DNA of 64,000 bases from Hyphomicrobium sp. (GTDB lineage: Bacteria > Pseudomonadota > Alphaproteobacteria > Rhizobiales > Hyphomicrobiaceae). The notes under the pieces were generated by a model. It did no database searches and was not told the origin of the DNA. It saw only the letters and a program-made list of their open reading frames with translations. The stretch spans positions 17,295 to 81,294 of the forward strand of contig PERT01000007.1 of NCBI GenBank assembly GCA_002928955.1, written 5' to 3'. The position numbers and the translations under genes were made by a program. Shown here one piece after another: positions 17,960-26,793 of the stretch (positions within the stretch are counted from its first letter, which is position 1; each line of letters opens with the position of its first letter).

Positions 17960-20143
17960 CTACTTCTGCCGGTCTGGCTTCGACACGTGATTTACGTAGG
18001 TTAATATAATATTCGTGTTGCTTTCGAACTGATCGTGAATAGTATTAATTACCGATTCCGCAATTGTCGGCTCCAGAGCAGCCCGTAATTCTGCTTCATG
18101 TACACCAAATTGTTCTTCGGGAACGTTTGCCTCAATGCAAATGACGTAGCGCGATTTCTTTGGTTCGCCCCTACTAGGGTCTTCATCTCGCGATCCATGT
18201 ATGTGAACCGGTATTGCCCACCGCCACTTCGCCCGGTCCTGTGGCTTGACAGCCAGCTTGATGGCGGCCCGATACCTATCCCTGACAGGGTTGAAATTGG
18301 GCCAATCCGCCCTGCCCTTCACAGCAAACTCGGGTTTGCCAGACAAGAATGCCCGACCAACGAGCGTCGCGTCATGGGGAAGCAACAGCCGATCGTCCGG
18401 CATAGGCTCCGGGATAGCCGACCCAGCACCCTTGCGGTACTGCCGCCCCGTGACGATGCGATGAAAGTCATCTTCGCTGGACGGTCGGCATAACACGACT
18501 CTCAGGAGGCAATCCGCACCTGGCTTGACCAGCCGTTCCAGCGCTTTGGCCCGCAGATCAAAAGCAAGGCTGCTGATGTCATCACAAAAGCGCTGATAGT
18601 GATGTGGTTGAGTGCAGAAGAAATTGCCGAGGCGAACGCGTGTCGTCAGCTCCGCGATGGACGTGGCTTCCGCCACCTTTTCCTCGTCATAAAGTTTGTC
18701 GAAGTCCAGCGTTCCGATATCCGTCCGGATTGAAAAAAGCGCAAGTCGATCATGTGGGCGCGTTTCGAGCGTCGACCCCCCGAATATAGCCGTATATAAC
18801 GTGCCAGAGAAAAGTTCTTCAAAGGGTTGCTTCAGTCGACGAAAACTGAGCTTCCTTAGGCGTTGCCTATCCGCTTCAAACGACAGCACCTGCTGATTCG
18901 CGTCATTATGATCTAGCGAGACAGCAACAACCCACGAATCCGGATTCAAGCTTCGTCGATCATGAAACGTCCAAGCCGGAATGTTACTGATGAGTCCCCC
19001 ATCCTGATAGAACGCATCACCAATATGCACCTTCTTAAATATCACCGGGATCGCAATTGAGGCCGCCACGGCGTCGGCGACCCGAACATCTGGCGTCTCG
19101 CGCCTAGAAAAGAGCGCCAACTTGCGAGACTTGATGTCTGTCGCAACAATCCGGAGGCGCACATCGAGCCACGACAAGTGTTTGAACTTTAGCCCATTTA
19201 GCGTTGCCTCGGCTATTGCATCTTTTACTTGAGGCTCTATCGACGGGGTTCTGACAGCCTGCTCGCTGAGGACTTCATCGAATTTTGCAAGTAGCGCCTT
19301 ATTGAGACTTTCGGCGAAGTCATGGGTTGGGAGCAACCCCTTCAAGACGCGCCTGATATGAAAAAGACCAACACCCAAAAGGCTCGCGACAAAAATAGCC
19401 GTGTACGCATGAGGTTGAGAGTAGGCAATAGAAGCCGCGGATCCTAAGAAGTCTGCAATGTTGTAATAATGAACCCTTAAAAACGTGAATTCGAACCATC
19501 GAAGCGGAATAGAACCCGAGATCGCTAGATAAATCAAATTGATGACCACATGGAGCGCCAAAAAACAAAGCGTGATGCTGGTGGCCGACAGGATCGAGCT
19601 GAAGAGGAATGCTGCCATGGTCTTTATGAAGCCATACGGCTCAAAAATGAAGCGCCTAGCTGCGTTCAGCTTGTGCTGGGCTCCCTCGCGGAATAAATCA
19701 TCAATATCACGAATCTTAAGCTGCTTGGCAATTTTCAGGCGGCCCTGTCGATCTACGATTTCATCGGGCTTATAGCCAACAGTGATCAAGGATCCGACCA
19801 GCGCGCCGACCGATGAGCCGGCAACGCCTCGAATTTTGAGCCGAGGCCAAGTCGCTCCAGAAGACGTCTCAAGAGTGTCGGAAATGACCCGATAGGCACC
19901 GATGTGGGCAAGACCCTTGGCGCCTCCCCCCTCAAGCACGAGAAATACTTCCACATCCTCGCCTCGATTAGGCGCGGCAAGAAGTTGAGGTGCGCCGAGC
20001 GCGCCCCCCGAAAAACCGCTTCCCCCCATTCCAACCCACCGTACGCCAACTGTTTGGGCGTATAGTTGCACCAAGACGAGTAACTCCGCAATCGTCGCAC
20101 CGGAGTAGACGTTGGGCTGGTCACCGCTCAGGCACATCACCAA
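17960..20143 (-). CDS. Patatin-like phospholipase with internal membrane segments
   Basis: The 727-residue protein has the patatin oxyanion motif EGGGAKG at residues 71-77, the nucleophile elbow GSSVG with Ser111, and the catalytic dyad Asp in DGG at residue 382. About 270 residues separate Ser and Asp, more than usual, because two or three hydrophobic helices (around 172-210 and 245-263) are inserted between them. The C-terminal 340 residues match nothing I know. Patatins hydrolyse acyl esters of phospholipids, and here the catalytic domain would be anchored in the membrane. Codon use is more AT-rich than in surrounding genes, suggesting transfer. The start is uncertain because the IS remnant region begins just upstream. 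Confidence 0.75.
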   Translation of the reverse strand: MVMCLSGDQPNVYSGATIAELLVLVQLYAQTVGVRWVGMGGSGFSGGALGAPQLLAAPNRGEDVEVFLVLEGGGAKGLAHIGAYRVISDTLETSSGATWPRLKIRGVAGSSVGALVGSLITVGYKPDEIVDRQGRLKIAKQLKIRDIDDLFREGAQHKLNAARRFIFEPYGFIKTMAAFLFSSILSATSITLCFLALHVVINLIYLAISGSIPLRWFEFTFLRVHYYNIADFLGSAASIAYSQPHAYTAIFVASLLGVGLFHIRRVLKGLLPTHDFAESLNKALLAKFDEVLSEQAVRTPSIEPQVKDAIAEATLNGLKFKHLSWLDVRLRIVATDIKSRKLALFSRRETPDVRVADAVAASIAIPVIFKKVHIGDAFYQDGGLISNIPAWTFHDRRSLNPDSWVVAVSLDHNDANQQVLSFEADRQRLRKLSFRRLKQPFEELFSGTLYTAIFGGSTLETRPHDRLALFSIRTDIGTLDFDKLYDEEKVAEATSIAELTTRVRLGNFFCTQPHHYQRFCDDISSLAFDLRAKALERLVKPGADCLLRVVLCRPSSEDDFHRIVTGRQYRKGAGSAIPEPMPDDRLLLPHDATLVGRAFLSGKPEFAVKGRADWPNFNPVRDRYRAAIKLAVKPQDRAKWRWAIPVHIHGSRDEDPSRGEPKKSRYVICIEANVPEEQFGVHEAELRAALEPTIAESVINTIHDQFESNTNIILTYVNHVSKPDRQK

Positions 20144-20329
20144 AGAAACAGCACCAGGGGGCGCTGCCGGTCGCCGCCCCCCTCGCGGAAGGCCCCGCTA
20201 AGGCGGCCCGGAGGGAAGGCCATCCGCGAGGGTCCCGGCTCCGAAGAAACAGCATCGCCCGGGCCCGGGGCTGCAACGTCATGGGCGACCGTAGACGTCG
20301 GGACCGGCGAGCGCGAGTATAGGCTCGAT

Positions 20330-20790
20330 CCGGCGGTTCTACGATCGCCACGGCATCACGTTCAAAGAAAGCCCTGCACGCGGCCGAGCAGGATCGGCCT
20401 GATCTCGCTGCGGCCCGCGCCGGCTTGAAGGCCGAGCAGTCGAAGCTCGCGGTGCAGCGGCTCGTTTTCATCGACGAAACCTCTGTCACCACGAAGATCA
20501 CGCGTCTTTACGGGCGCGCACCAGTTGGTGAGCGTCTCGGTGCGAAGGTTCCGCACGGCCAATTGAAAACGCTGACGCTTGTCGCGGCCCTGCGCATCGA
20601 TGGGATCTCAGCGCGTTACGTGATCGACGGGGCGATGGATGGCCAGGCGTTCCTCTCCTACGTCGAGCAGGTGCTCGTACCGATCCTGAGGAAGGGCAAC
20701 ATCGTCTTCATGGACAACGTGCGCACGCACAAGGACATCGGCCTCCAGAACGAGATGTTACCGATGACTCCGGATTGTACAAGTACCGGA
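20330..20790 (+). pseudogene. Truncated IS630-family transposase
   Basis: The piece reads IRRFYDRHGITFK in one frame, then after a frameshift near 20365 ALHAAEQDRPDLAAARAGLK, QRLVFIDETSVTTK with the first catalytic Asp, KVPHGQLKTLTLVAAL, and GNIVFMDNVRTHK with the second Asp. The last part, with the third acidic residue, is missing, since the frame runs directly into the tRNA at 20792. Both the frameshift and the truncation show that it is inactive. It is a relative of the remnant at 10617-11154. Confidence 0.75.
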
Positions 20791-20791
20791 A

Positions 20792-20867
20792 TGGCGCCCC
20801 GTAGGGGATTCGAACCCCTGTTGCTCACGTGAGAGGCGAGCGTCCTAGGCCTCTAGACGAACGGGGC
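20792..20867 (-). tRNA. tRNA-Glu (anticodon CTC)
   Basis: Seventy-six bases read on the minus strand form a full cloverleaf with encoded CCA. The acceptor stem GCCCCGT pairs with ACGGGGC, followed by discriminator G. The anticodon stem CTCGC/GTGAG closes a seven-base loop CTCTCAC whose anticodon is CTC, reading GAG codons. The T-arm AGGGGTTCGAATCCCCT is perfect. The 3' end lies one base from the transposase remnant, consistent with the tRNA having been an insertion target. Confidence 0.97.
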
Positions 20868-21039
20868 AGAACGAGATTCGATCGTATAGGTGAGGTGGCG
20901 GTCTCGATCAAGCCCGATTTCGCGGCCGTCCGGTCGCACAGCATGCGTCCGGTCGAGCGCACACCTGTCGAGCGGCAGAGGTCACCCTTGAGGCCCACGG
21001 CCGTCCAAATCCTTGGGGCATGAAACAAAGTGGCAATGG

Positions 21040-21474
21040 TCACTTCGATGCGAAAGGGGCGACCTCGACCCGCGAGATGGTGCGGCCGGTTTCGAGGTCG
21101 ACGATGGCGATGCCGCTGCCCGATGGTCCCTCATAGTGCACCGCAAGCCGCGTGCCCGCCAGTGAGACCGAACGCATGTTGGCCCCCGTCGGCAGCTCCA
21201 GCTTTGCCGAGGCAGCGATTTGTGCAGCGCCCGCTGACAGCGGCGGCTGTTGCGCCGATTGCGGCGGTGGCAGCCGCGACGACAGGTAGAAAATGCGCGC
21301 GATGATACCGATGAAGCCCAGGATAAGGATCACGGCCATCACCACGACCGCGATTTTCATGTTTCTGAGAAACACCGGATCGTTGAAGATGTCGCCGTTG
21401 CTGGCGTTTGTCGCGCTGGGGGGGCGCGCGGCGGCGCCGGTCGCCGTGGCAGTCGTGGCATTGGTCTCGGGCAT
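21040..21474 (-). CDS. DUF6476 family membrane protein
   Basis: A 144-residue protein with a disordered N-terminus rich in Ala and Thr, one membrane helix at about residues 40-65 (MKIAVVVMAVILILGFIGII), and a C-terminal periplasmic domain of beta character (GTRLAVHYEGPSGSGIAIVD). This layout and its position divergent from a RluD-type synthase and rpoH are typical of the alphaproteobacterial DUF6476 family, whose function is unknown. The tRNA-Glu lies 172 bases away. Confidence 0.8.
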   Translation of the reverse strand: MPETNATTATATGAAARPPSATNASNGDIFNDPVFLRNMKIAVVVMAVILILGFIGIIARIFYLSSRLPPPQSAQQPPLSAGAAQIAASAKLELPTGANMRSVSLAGTRLAVHYEGPSGSGIAIVDLETGRTISRVEVAPFASK

Positions 21475-21583
21475 CAGTAGCCTTCGGAGCGCCGGGTTGA
21501 CGCGTGGGGTGAGATTTTTCCGGCGCGGGACTTCGCGACGTTTCGAGCGAGATGTTTATGACGCGGCGGTCTAAGGTGCTGTC

Positions 21584-22660
21584 ATGACGAGCGACATTGC
21601 TTCCCCCGCGATTGCAGAACCCGCCCTCGTGATGATCACCGCCGACGAGGGCGGTCAGCGGCTGGATCGCGTGCTGGCCGTCCGCTTGCCCGGGTTCAGC
21701 CGGTCACGCATCAAAGTGCTGATCCTGAGCGGACATGTCAGCCAGGATGGACGGACATTAGGTGACCCCGGCCAGCCGGTCAAACCAGGGGACCGGATTG
21801 CGATCCTGGTGCCTGAACCTGTTGCGGCGGAACCCGAAGGCGAGGCCATGGACCTCGCGATCGTCTTCGAGGACGCCCATCTGATCGTCATCGACAAGCC
21901 GGCGGGGCTCGTCGTGCATCCTGCGGCTGGCCATTCCGGTGGTACGTTGGTCAACGCGCTCATCGCGCATTGCGGAGAAAGCCTTTCGGGAATAGGTGGC
22001 GTGAAACGTCCCGGCATCGTTCATCGGCTGGACAAGGAGACATCGGGACTTCTGGTGGTCGCCAAGACCGACATCGCCCACCGGGCGCTCGCCGACCAAT
22101 TCGCCGCGCATGGGCTCGATGGCAGACTGCGGCGGGCCTATCTGGCGCTGGCCTGGGGGGTGCCCGAGAAGTCACAGGCCCGGATCGAGGCGCGCATCGG
22201 GCGCAGCCCCTCGAACCGCACGCGTATGGCAGTCGTGAAGGGTGAGGCCGGCCGCCATGCCGTCACGCACGTTTCGGTGTTGACGACCTACGGCGGGGCA
22301 GCAGGGATTGCACCACTTGTGAGCCAGCTGCGGCTCGAGCTTGAGACCGGACGCACCCACCAGATCCGCGTGCATTTGGCCCATATCGGACACCCCTTGC
22401 TGGGCGATCCGGTCTACGGCCAGGGATTCAAGGCGAGCGCGCGGCGTCTGAATGCGGGCGCTCAATCGGCCTTGGAAGAGCTTGGACGTCAGGCGTTGCA
22501 CGCGATGGAACTCGGCTTCGAACACCCCGCGACCGGCAAGTCCTTGCACTTTATCTCGGCGCTGCCGGCCGATATGGCAAGGCTGGTGGCGGCCCTGGCA
22601 GGGCAAAGCGGGAGCCCGATTGCGACCGAACCAATCAAATCCAAGTCGAACAAGCGGTGA
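21584..22660 (+). CDS. rluD: RluA/RluD family 23S rRNA pseudouridine synthase
   Basis: The 358-residue protein has an N-terminal S4 RNA-binding domain (GQRLDRVLAVRLPGFSRSRI) and a catalytic domain with the signature GIVHRLDKETSGLLVVAK, whose Asp is the catalytic residue. Later come RLELETGRTHQIRVHLAHIG and GDPVYG, all standard for the RluA family. The domain layout matches RluD, which modifies helix 69 of 23S rRNA, but RluC-type specificity cannot be excluded. It is divergent from the DUF6476 gene and shares the neighbourhood with rpoH, as in many alphaproteobacteria. Confidence 0.9.
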   Translation: MTSDIASPAIAEPALVMITADEGGQRLDRVLAVRLPGFSRSRIKVLILSGHVSQDGRTLGDPGQPVKPGDRIAILVPEPVAAEPEGEAMDLAIVFEDAHLIVIDKPAGLVVHPAAGHSGGTLVNALIAHCGESLSGIGGVKRPGIVHRLDKETSGLLVVAKTDIAHRALADQFAAHGLDGRLRRAYLALAWGVPEKSQARIEARIGRSPSNRTRMAVVKGEAGRHAVTHVSVLTTYGGAAGIAPLVSQLRLELETGRTHQIRVHLAHIGHPLLGDPVYGQGFKASARRLNAGAQSALEELGRQALHAMELGFEHPATGKSLHFISALPADMARLVAALAGQSGSPIATEPIKSKSNKR

Positions 22661-22792
22661 AATCGCGCCTTTACCCATCTGAGCGAGCCATTGGGTTCGA
22701 TGACCTCGCCTTAACCACATCTCCGGCACACTCCCTGCTCTACTCAGCCCGCGAGTTGGGCCGAAAAATCGGAACGAACCCTGGGGATCCCG

Positions 22793-23050
22793 ATGCCGCT
22801 GCGCTTCAAGCTGATGACTGCGATTTTCGTGCTGCTCATGCTTATGGCCACCGACAACAGTAACAGGCCGTTCGACGACATATTGAACGTGTTCGCCGGG
22901 CTTGCCGTGTTCCTGGGGTTCGCGCTCGTCTCGGTGATCCCGAACTCCGGCCGCACCGATCGCGTCGACCGCGCGCTCGATGGCGGCAGCTGGGCCGATC
23001 GGATCGATGTTGAGGCCGTTGAACGCAACCGTAGCCGGACGCCGAGCTAA
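22793..23050 (+). CDS. Small membrane protein, unknown
   Basis: An 85-residue protein with two short hydrophobic stretches (residues 6-20, LMTAIFVLLMLMAT, and 30-50, NVFAGLAVFLGFALVSVI) and a charged C-terminal tail. The amino acid pattern is plausible for a real gene, but no family is recognised. It lies between the pseudouridine synthase gene and rpoH on the same strand. The ribosome-binding site is weak. Confidence 0.5.
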   Translation: MPLRFKLMTAIFVLLMLMATDNSNRPFDDILNVFAGLAVFLGFALVSVIPNSGRTDRVDRALDGGSWADRIDVEAVERNRSRTPS

Positions 23051-23549
23051 GCGGACGTCGAACGGAATTCTCTTAGTCGCCCTGTTTCCGGCCTATGGTC
23101 GCAAACCAGGGGTTTGAGCCTCAACAAATCGGGCTCGCGCAAACTGCGAGGTTCATTTGGGTTTTGATGCTCGGGACGTCCACTATTTATGATAAGACTT
23201 TAGTTTAATACCGTTCGCGTTTTTCGTGCATATATCTGTTGTCCGGGATTTATGAACTTTTGAGTGTTCCCCTGGTTGCGTGGCATCCGCCGCGACCCCA
23301 TATCCGTAGATCTCGGCACGCAATGACCTGCATGACCAGGGTGGGAATGAGGACGACCATGTAACGCCACTTCAGGTTGGGATGACAGAATCGTGGTGGG
23401 TGCGGAATCTCTGATGCCTCTATCATCTCGGATCGCGCGGTCATCGACGGAGCGGACGGAACCACGAGTTCGGTCTGTGGTTAGGCATCAGGTTTAACGA
23501 GGCAGCGGCGATCCTGGTTGTTTGGTCAGGGCGCGCTGGATAAAACCAA
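23051..23549 (+). other. rpoH upstream region
   Basis: This 499-base stretch holds no convincing gene and should carry the rpoH promoters and 5' leader. Its middle (about 23180-23270) is AT-rich against the general high GC. A sigma-32-like promoter candidate is listed separately. Confidence 0.5.
23274..23306 (+). promoter_or_regulatory. Candidate heat-shock (sigma-32-like) promoter
   Basis: GGTTG is followed after 17 bases by CCCCATAT, close to the alphaproteobacterial RpoH pattern CTTG-N17-CCATAT. It lies about 245 bases before rpoH, which would fit autoregulation. The -35 match is imperfect, so this is a weak call. Confidence 0.3.
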
Positions 23550-24440
23550 ATGGCTATCAAATCACTGCCCACAATCGCCGGCGGCTCGGCGGGCCTCTCG
23601 CGCTATCTGCAGGAGATCCGCCGCTTCCCGATGCTCGAGCCGGGCGAGGAATTCATGCTCGCCAAGCGCTGGCAGGAGCATGGTGACAAGGTCGCGGCTG
23701 AAAAACTGGTCACATCGCATCTGCGGCTTGTCGCCCGCATCGCCATGGGCTACCGCGGCTATGGCCTGCCCATTGGCGAGGTGATCTCAGAGGGTAACGT
23801 TGGCTTGATGCAGGCGGTCAAGAAGTTCGAGCCTGACAAGGGCTTCCGGCTGGCAACGTATGCCATGTGGTGGATCCGCGCGTCCATCCAGGAGTACATT
23901 CTGCGCTCGTGGAGCCTTGTGAAAATGGGCACGACCGCCGCTCAGAAAAAGCTGTTCTTCAATCTGAGGCGCACCAAGAGCCAGATGCAGGCACTGGAAG
24001 AGGGCGACCTCAAGCCGGATCACGTCTCGGCCATCGCCAAGAAGCTCGGCGTGGGTGAGCAAGACGTCATCTCGATGAACCGGCGGCTCGGGGGCGACGC
24101 CTCGTTGAATGCGCCGGTGCGGGCGGACCAGGAATCGGGCGAGTGGCAGGATTGGCTGGTGGACGACACGCCCGACCAGGAAGAGCGCTTCGTGGAAACC
24201 GAGGAACTCGGTCACCGCAGGAACTATCTCAAGTCTGCGCTGTCGGACTTGAGCGATCGCGAGCGGCGGATCTTCGAGGCGCGTCGCCTGGCGGAGGACC
24301 CGGCAACGCTCGAAGACCTATCGGCCGAGTTCGGCGTCAGTCGAGAGCGTATCCGGCAGATCGAAGTGCGCGCATTTGAAAAGGTGCAGAAGGCTGTTCA
24401 ACGAGCAGCGAAGGCGACCGAGTCTTCGCCTGCCCTTTGA
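23550..24440 (+). CDS. rpoH: RNA polymerase sigma-32 factor
   Basis: The 296-residue protein carries sigma-70 region 1.2 (LSRYLQEIRRFPMLEPGEEF), region 2 (HLRLVARIAMGYRGYGLP, LATYAMWWIRASIQEYI), the RpoH-specific AAQKKLFFNLR segment, and region 4 with VSRERIRQIEVRAFEKVQ. These features and the length identify the heat-shock sigma factor, which directs RNA polymerase to chaperone and protease genes. Region 2 and the RpoH box are the segments through which DnaK and FtsH are known to control stability in this family. Alphaproteobacteria often have more than one rpoH; only one is in this window. Confidence 0.97.
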   Translation: MAIKSLPTIAGGSAGLSRYLQEIRRFPMLEPGEEFMLAKRWQEHGDKVAAEKLVTSHLRLVARIAMGYRGYGLPIGEVISEGNVGLMQAVKKFEPDKGFRLATYAMWWIRASIQEYILRSWSLVKMGTTAAQKKLFFNLRRTKSQMQALEEGDLKPDHVSAIAKKLGVGEQDVISMNRRLGGDASLNAPVRADQESGEWQDWLVDDTPDQEERFVETEELGHRRNYLKSALSDLSDRERRIFEARRLAEDPATLEDLSAEFGVSRERIRQIEVRAFEKVQKAVQRAAKATESSPAL

Positions 24441-25581
24441 TCCTTTGCGCGATCGATGAATGCGTCGCCTGAAGGGACAGGCATGGCTCCCGACCGGGTC
24501 TTGGGTTGCTGCGGGCTTACCCATTGATGCGGCGGGTTATGGCCGGTTCTGCTGCAACGCCAAATTGCCTCGGGGTGTGACACAAAATTAGAGGGCGAAT
24601 CACGTAATGTTCTCTCAGTGAGAGAGCAATCGTTCACTGAGACTGGGTCTAGGCTTTGCCTGACGCCCAGGTCAGACGTGTGCATGTGTCGGAGCAGAGG
24701 GGCAAATGCCCTTGACGCCTCTGAGCCAGATAGAAGTGGAACCTGGCCAACGTGCCGGGACAGCGTGTGGTGGCAATGGATGGGGCCACCTGAGGGCGCG
24801 CTTTTCCGGTCTTTGTGCAGCTCGATCGCAGTCCCAGTCCAAGACCGCCGACTTCATCGCCCGATCACCGCCACGACCGATGTTTGCCACTGCACCAGCC
24901 TCGGTGCAGAGCGAGCGCGCGACGCCGTGCCGGAGACGGGCGGCTGGCCGCAAGGCCGGTCAGAAGCGGCAAACACTCGATGGAGTGGCCCATGCTGAAG
25001 CGCCGTCTTCCAAGTCTGGTCCCGGTTCCGGCCGTCGCTTGTCTCACGCGAACGCATCACTCATCTGCCGGCGCACGGCCAGCGTCGGGGAGGCGTTCTG
25101 ATCCGGATTGGATCGTTCTCCTCTGGCGCCTCAAACCCAAGCGTCCTCCAAGTAGCACCTAAATCAATTCCTGCCGGCAGGGCGTGCGAACTCTGCTCCG
25201 GCGAGAAAATTGAAAGGCTGGTCCCGATGGGCCAGCCTTTTTCGTTTGCCGTGGTTCTGGTGCCACAATTCTGGTGCAATCCTGCGAACGGCCGCGCAGA
25301 TGCGCCGGAGAGAAGCGCCGGAGACATGAGGAGCACGAGCAACTCTGTCATCCCAGAGTTGCTTTCATCACCAGCACTCGGCCGGCCACCTCGCAGCAAC
25401 CGGGGACCAAGCGTTCGTGAGGCCACGCTAGGCGCGGACTAACGTCGACCAATACGCCCGTCCTCGAACCCGTCTGGACGGGCTCTTAGGCGGTGTTGGC
25501 ATCGGTTTTGCTCGTCCGGCACGGCCAAGGTCCGAAAACTTGCCACTCAGCCTTTGCTCAAACCTTGCCCTGGACGAGAAC
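24441..25581. other. Gene-poor 1.1-kb region after rpoH
   Basis: I see no convincing protein gene here: the open frames have composition typical of antisense or random high-GC frames. A strong intrinsic terminator sits at 25213-25243 without a recognisable gene before it on either strand, so an unannotated small RNA is possible. A short palindrome CTCTC-AGT-GAGAG lies near 24613. Confidence 0.45.
25213..25243 (+). terminator. Rho-independent terminator without an obvious gene
   Basis: The stem AAAGGCTGG/CCAGCCTTT with a short loop is followed by a T run (CCTTTTTCG). No protein gene ends nearby on the plus strand; rpoH ends about 770 bases upstream. Confidence 0.7.
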
Positions 25582-25794
25582 ATGCGCCTTTCCATCTCGA
25601 TGACCGGTCCCCAAGCGGCGGGTCAACCCCGCGAAATTCTCGAGGATTGGCTGGCGTTCGCCGCGTGGGTCCTGCTCGCGTTCGCATTGCTATCGGTCGC
25701 TGTCGTGGCGGCCTACGTCGTCAAGTCCAAGCTTGGCATCAACGTGTTGCCCGGTCCGTCGCCGTTGCATGGGCTTTATCTGCTGATCCGGTGA
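25582..25794 (+). CDS. Small single-helix membrane protein, unknown
   Basis: A 70-residue frame starts MRLSISMTGPQAAGQPREIL and contains one membrane helix (residues 23-45, LAFAAWVLLAFALLSVAVVA), then a short basic tail. It is followed 11 bases later by a symmetric terminator. The hydrophobic segment and the terminator support a real gene. No family is recognised and the ribosome-binding site is poor. Confidence 0.45.
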   Translation: MRLSISMTGPQAAGQPREILEDWLAFAAWVLLAFALLSVAVVAAYVVKSKLGINVLPGPSPLHGLYLLIR

Positions 25795-25805
25795 CGGCTC
25801 ATCGA

Positions 25806-25852
25806 CAAAAACAAGGGCTCGGTGGTGCGCCGCCGAGCCCTGTTCAAGTTAA
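25806..25852. terminator. Bidirectional terminator between convergent genes
   Basis: A GC-rich hairpin with arms AGGGCTCGG and CCGAGCCCT is flanked by an A run on the left and T-rich sequence on the right. It can therefore end transcripts from both the small membrane gene and the convergent L,D-transpeptidase gene. Confidence 0.7.
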
Positions 25853-25882
25853 TTCTTTCGATCTTGAACGACTGATCCGGGA

Positions 25883-26677
25883 TCAGCCGTTCACGCCCTT
25901 ACCGGATGCGCTGACCACATTCGACGGCAGCTTGTTCAGCACCTTCACGGTAGTGCCGACGCCGGCGAGCCCGGCCAAGTGTACAACATGCCCGTTCAAC
26001 ATGCGGAAGCAACCCGACGACGCCGCCTGGCCGATGGTCTTGACGTCGTTCGTGCCGTGGATGCGATAGAGCGAATTGCCGAGATAGAGTGCCTTGGCGC
26101 CGAGCGGATTGCGGATACCGCCGGTCATGACTTCCGGCAATCCAGGCTGGCGTTCCCGCATCTCAGCCGGCGGACGCCAATCCGGCCAAGACGCCACGCG
26201 GCTGATTTTTTCGGTGCCGGTCCACGTGAAGCCGACGCGGCCGACCGAGATCGGATACTTGTAGGCCGTCGTCGAGGACAATACGTAAAATAGCGACTTG
26301 CCTGCGGTATCGATGACCACGGTGCCCGCACCATAGCTATTCGAGAATCTCACAGTCGGCGGTGACGAGGGAGAAATGGCTGGCTGTGGGCCACCGTCCA
26401 ATTGCTTCGGGAATTTGACAGCCTGCGGCTTCTGGTTCTGTGGCGCAGGCTCGTCGTCCTCCGCGCCCAGTAGAGCCGGATTTTGAGCGTTGGCCTTTTG
26501 TTTGGCTGCAGTTGCTGTCTGCGCAGCGCGTGACGGCGGCTTGCCGCGCTGCTCGATCCACTTCGGCATCTGATAGCCCGAAGGCTGGTCGAACGGATGG
26601 AATGCCAGGGCTTGGTCCCACGCACTGGATGCCGCAACTGCCACGGCCGCAACCAGAATAGCCGTCGATTTGATCAT
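25883..26677 (-). CDS. L,D-transpeptidase (YkuD domain)
   Basis: A 264-residue exported protein. Residues 1-25 form a signal peptide (MIKSTAILVAAVAVAASSAW...ALA). Residues 40-95 are a proline/glutamine-rich linker. Residues 105-250 are a YkuD catalytic domain with the signature IHGTNDVKTIGQAASSGCFR, where His and Cys are catalytic. It would form 3-3 peptidoglycan crosslinks or attach proteins to peptidoglycan in the periplasm, by a mechanism insensitive to most penicillins. Alphaproteobacteria carry many paralogues, so the specific role is unknown. It is transcribed alone, ending at a shared terminator. Confidence 0.9.
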   Translation of the reverse strand: MIKSTAILVAAVAVAASSAWDQALAFHPFDQPSGYQMPKWIEQRGKPPSRAAQTATAAKQKANAQNPALLGAEDDEPAPQNQKPQAVKFPKQLDGGPQPAISPSSPPTVRFSNSYGAGTVVIDTAGKSLFYVLSSTTAYKYPISVGRVGFTWTGTEKISRVASWPDWRPPAEMRERQPGLPEVMTGGIRNPLGAKALYLGNSLYRIHGTNDVKTIGQAASSGCFRMLNGHVVHLAGLAGVGTTVKVLNKLPSNVVSASGKGVNG

Positions 26678-26793
26678 GTTTACTCGCCCTCGTTAAGTGT
26701 GAGCGCGGGACATAGGGATCCATACAACGCTTGACCATACCGCGGTGTCAACATGGTTAAGTTTCGCTGGTCCGTCACCGTGATCTCGTCACG

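Noticed and set aside
24618..25101. Overlapping plus-strand frames of 115-131 codons after rpoH
   Set aside because: Several frames are open at once, with Arg/Ser/Pro-rich products, no ribosome-binding site and no motif; typical of non-coding high-GC DNA.
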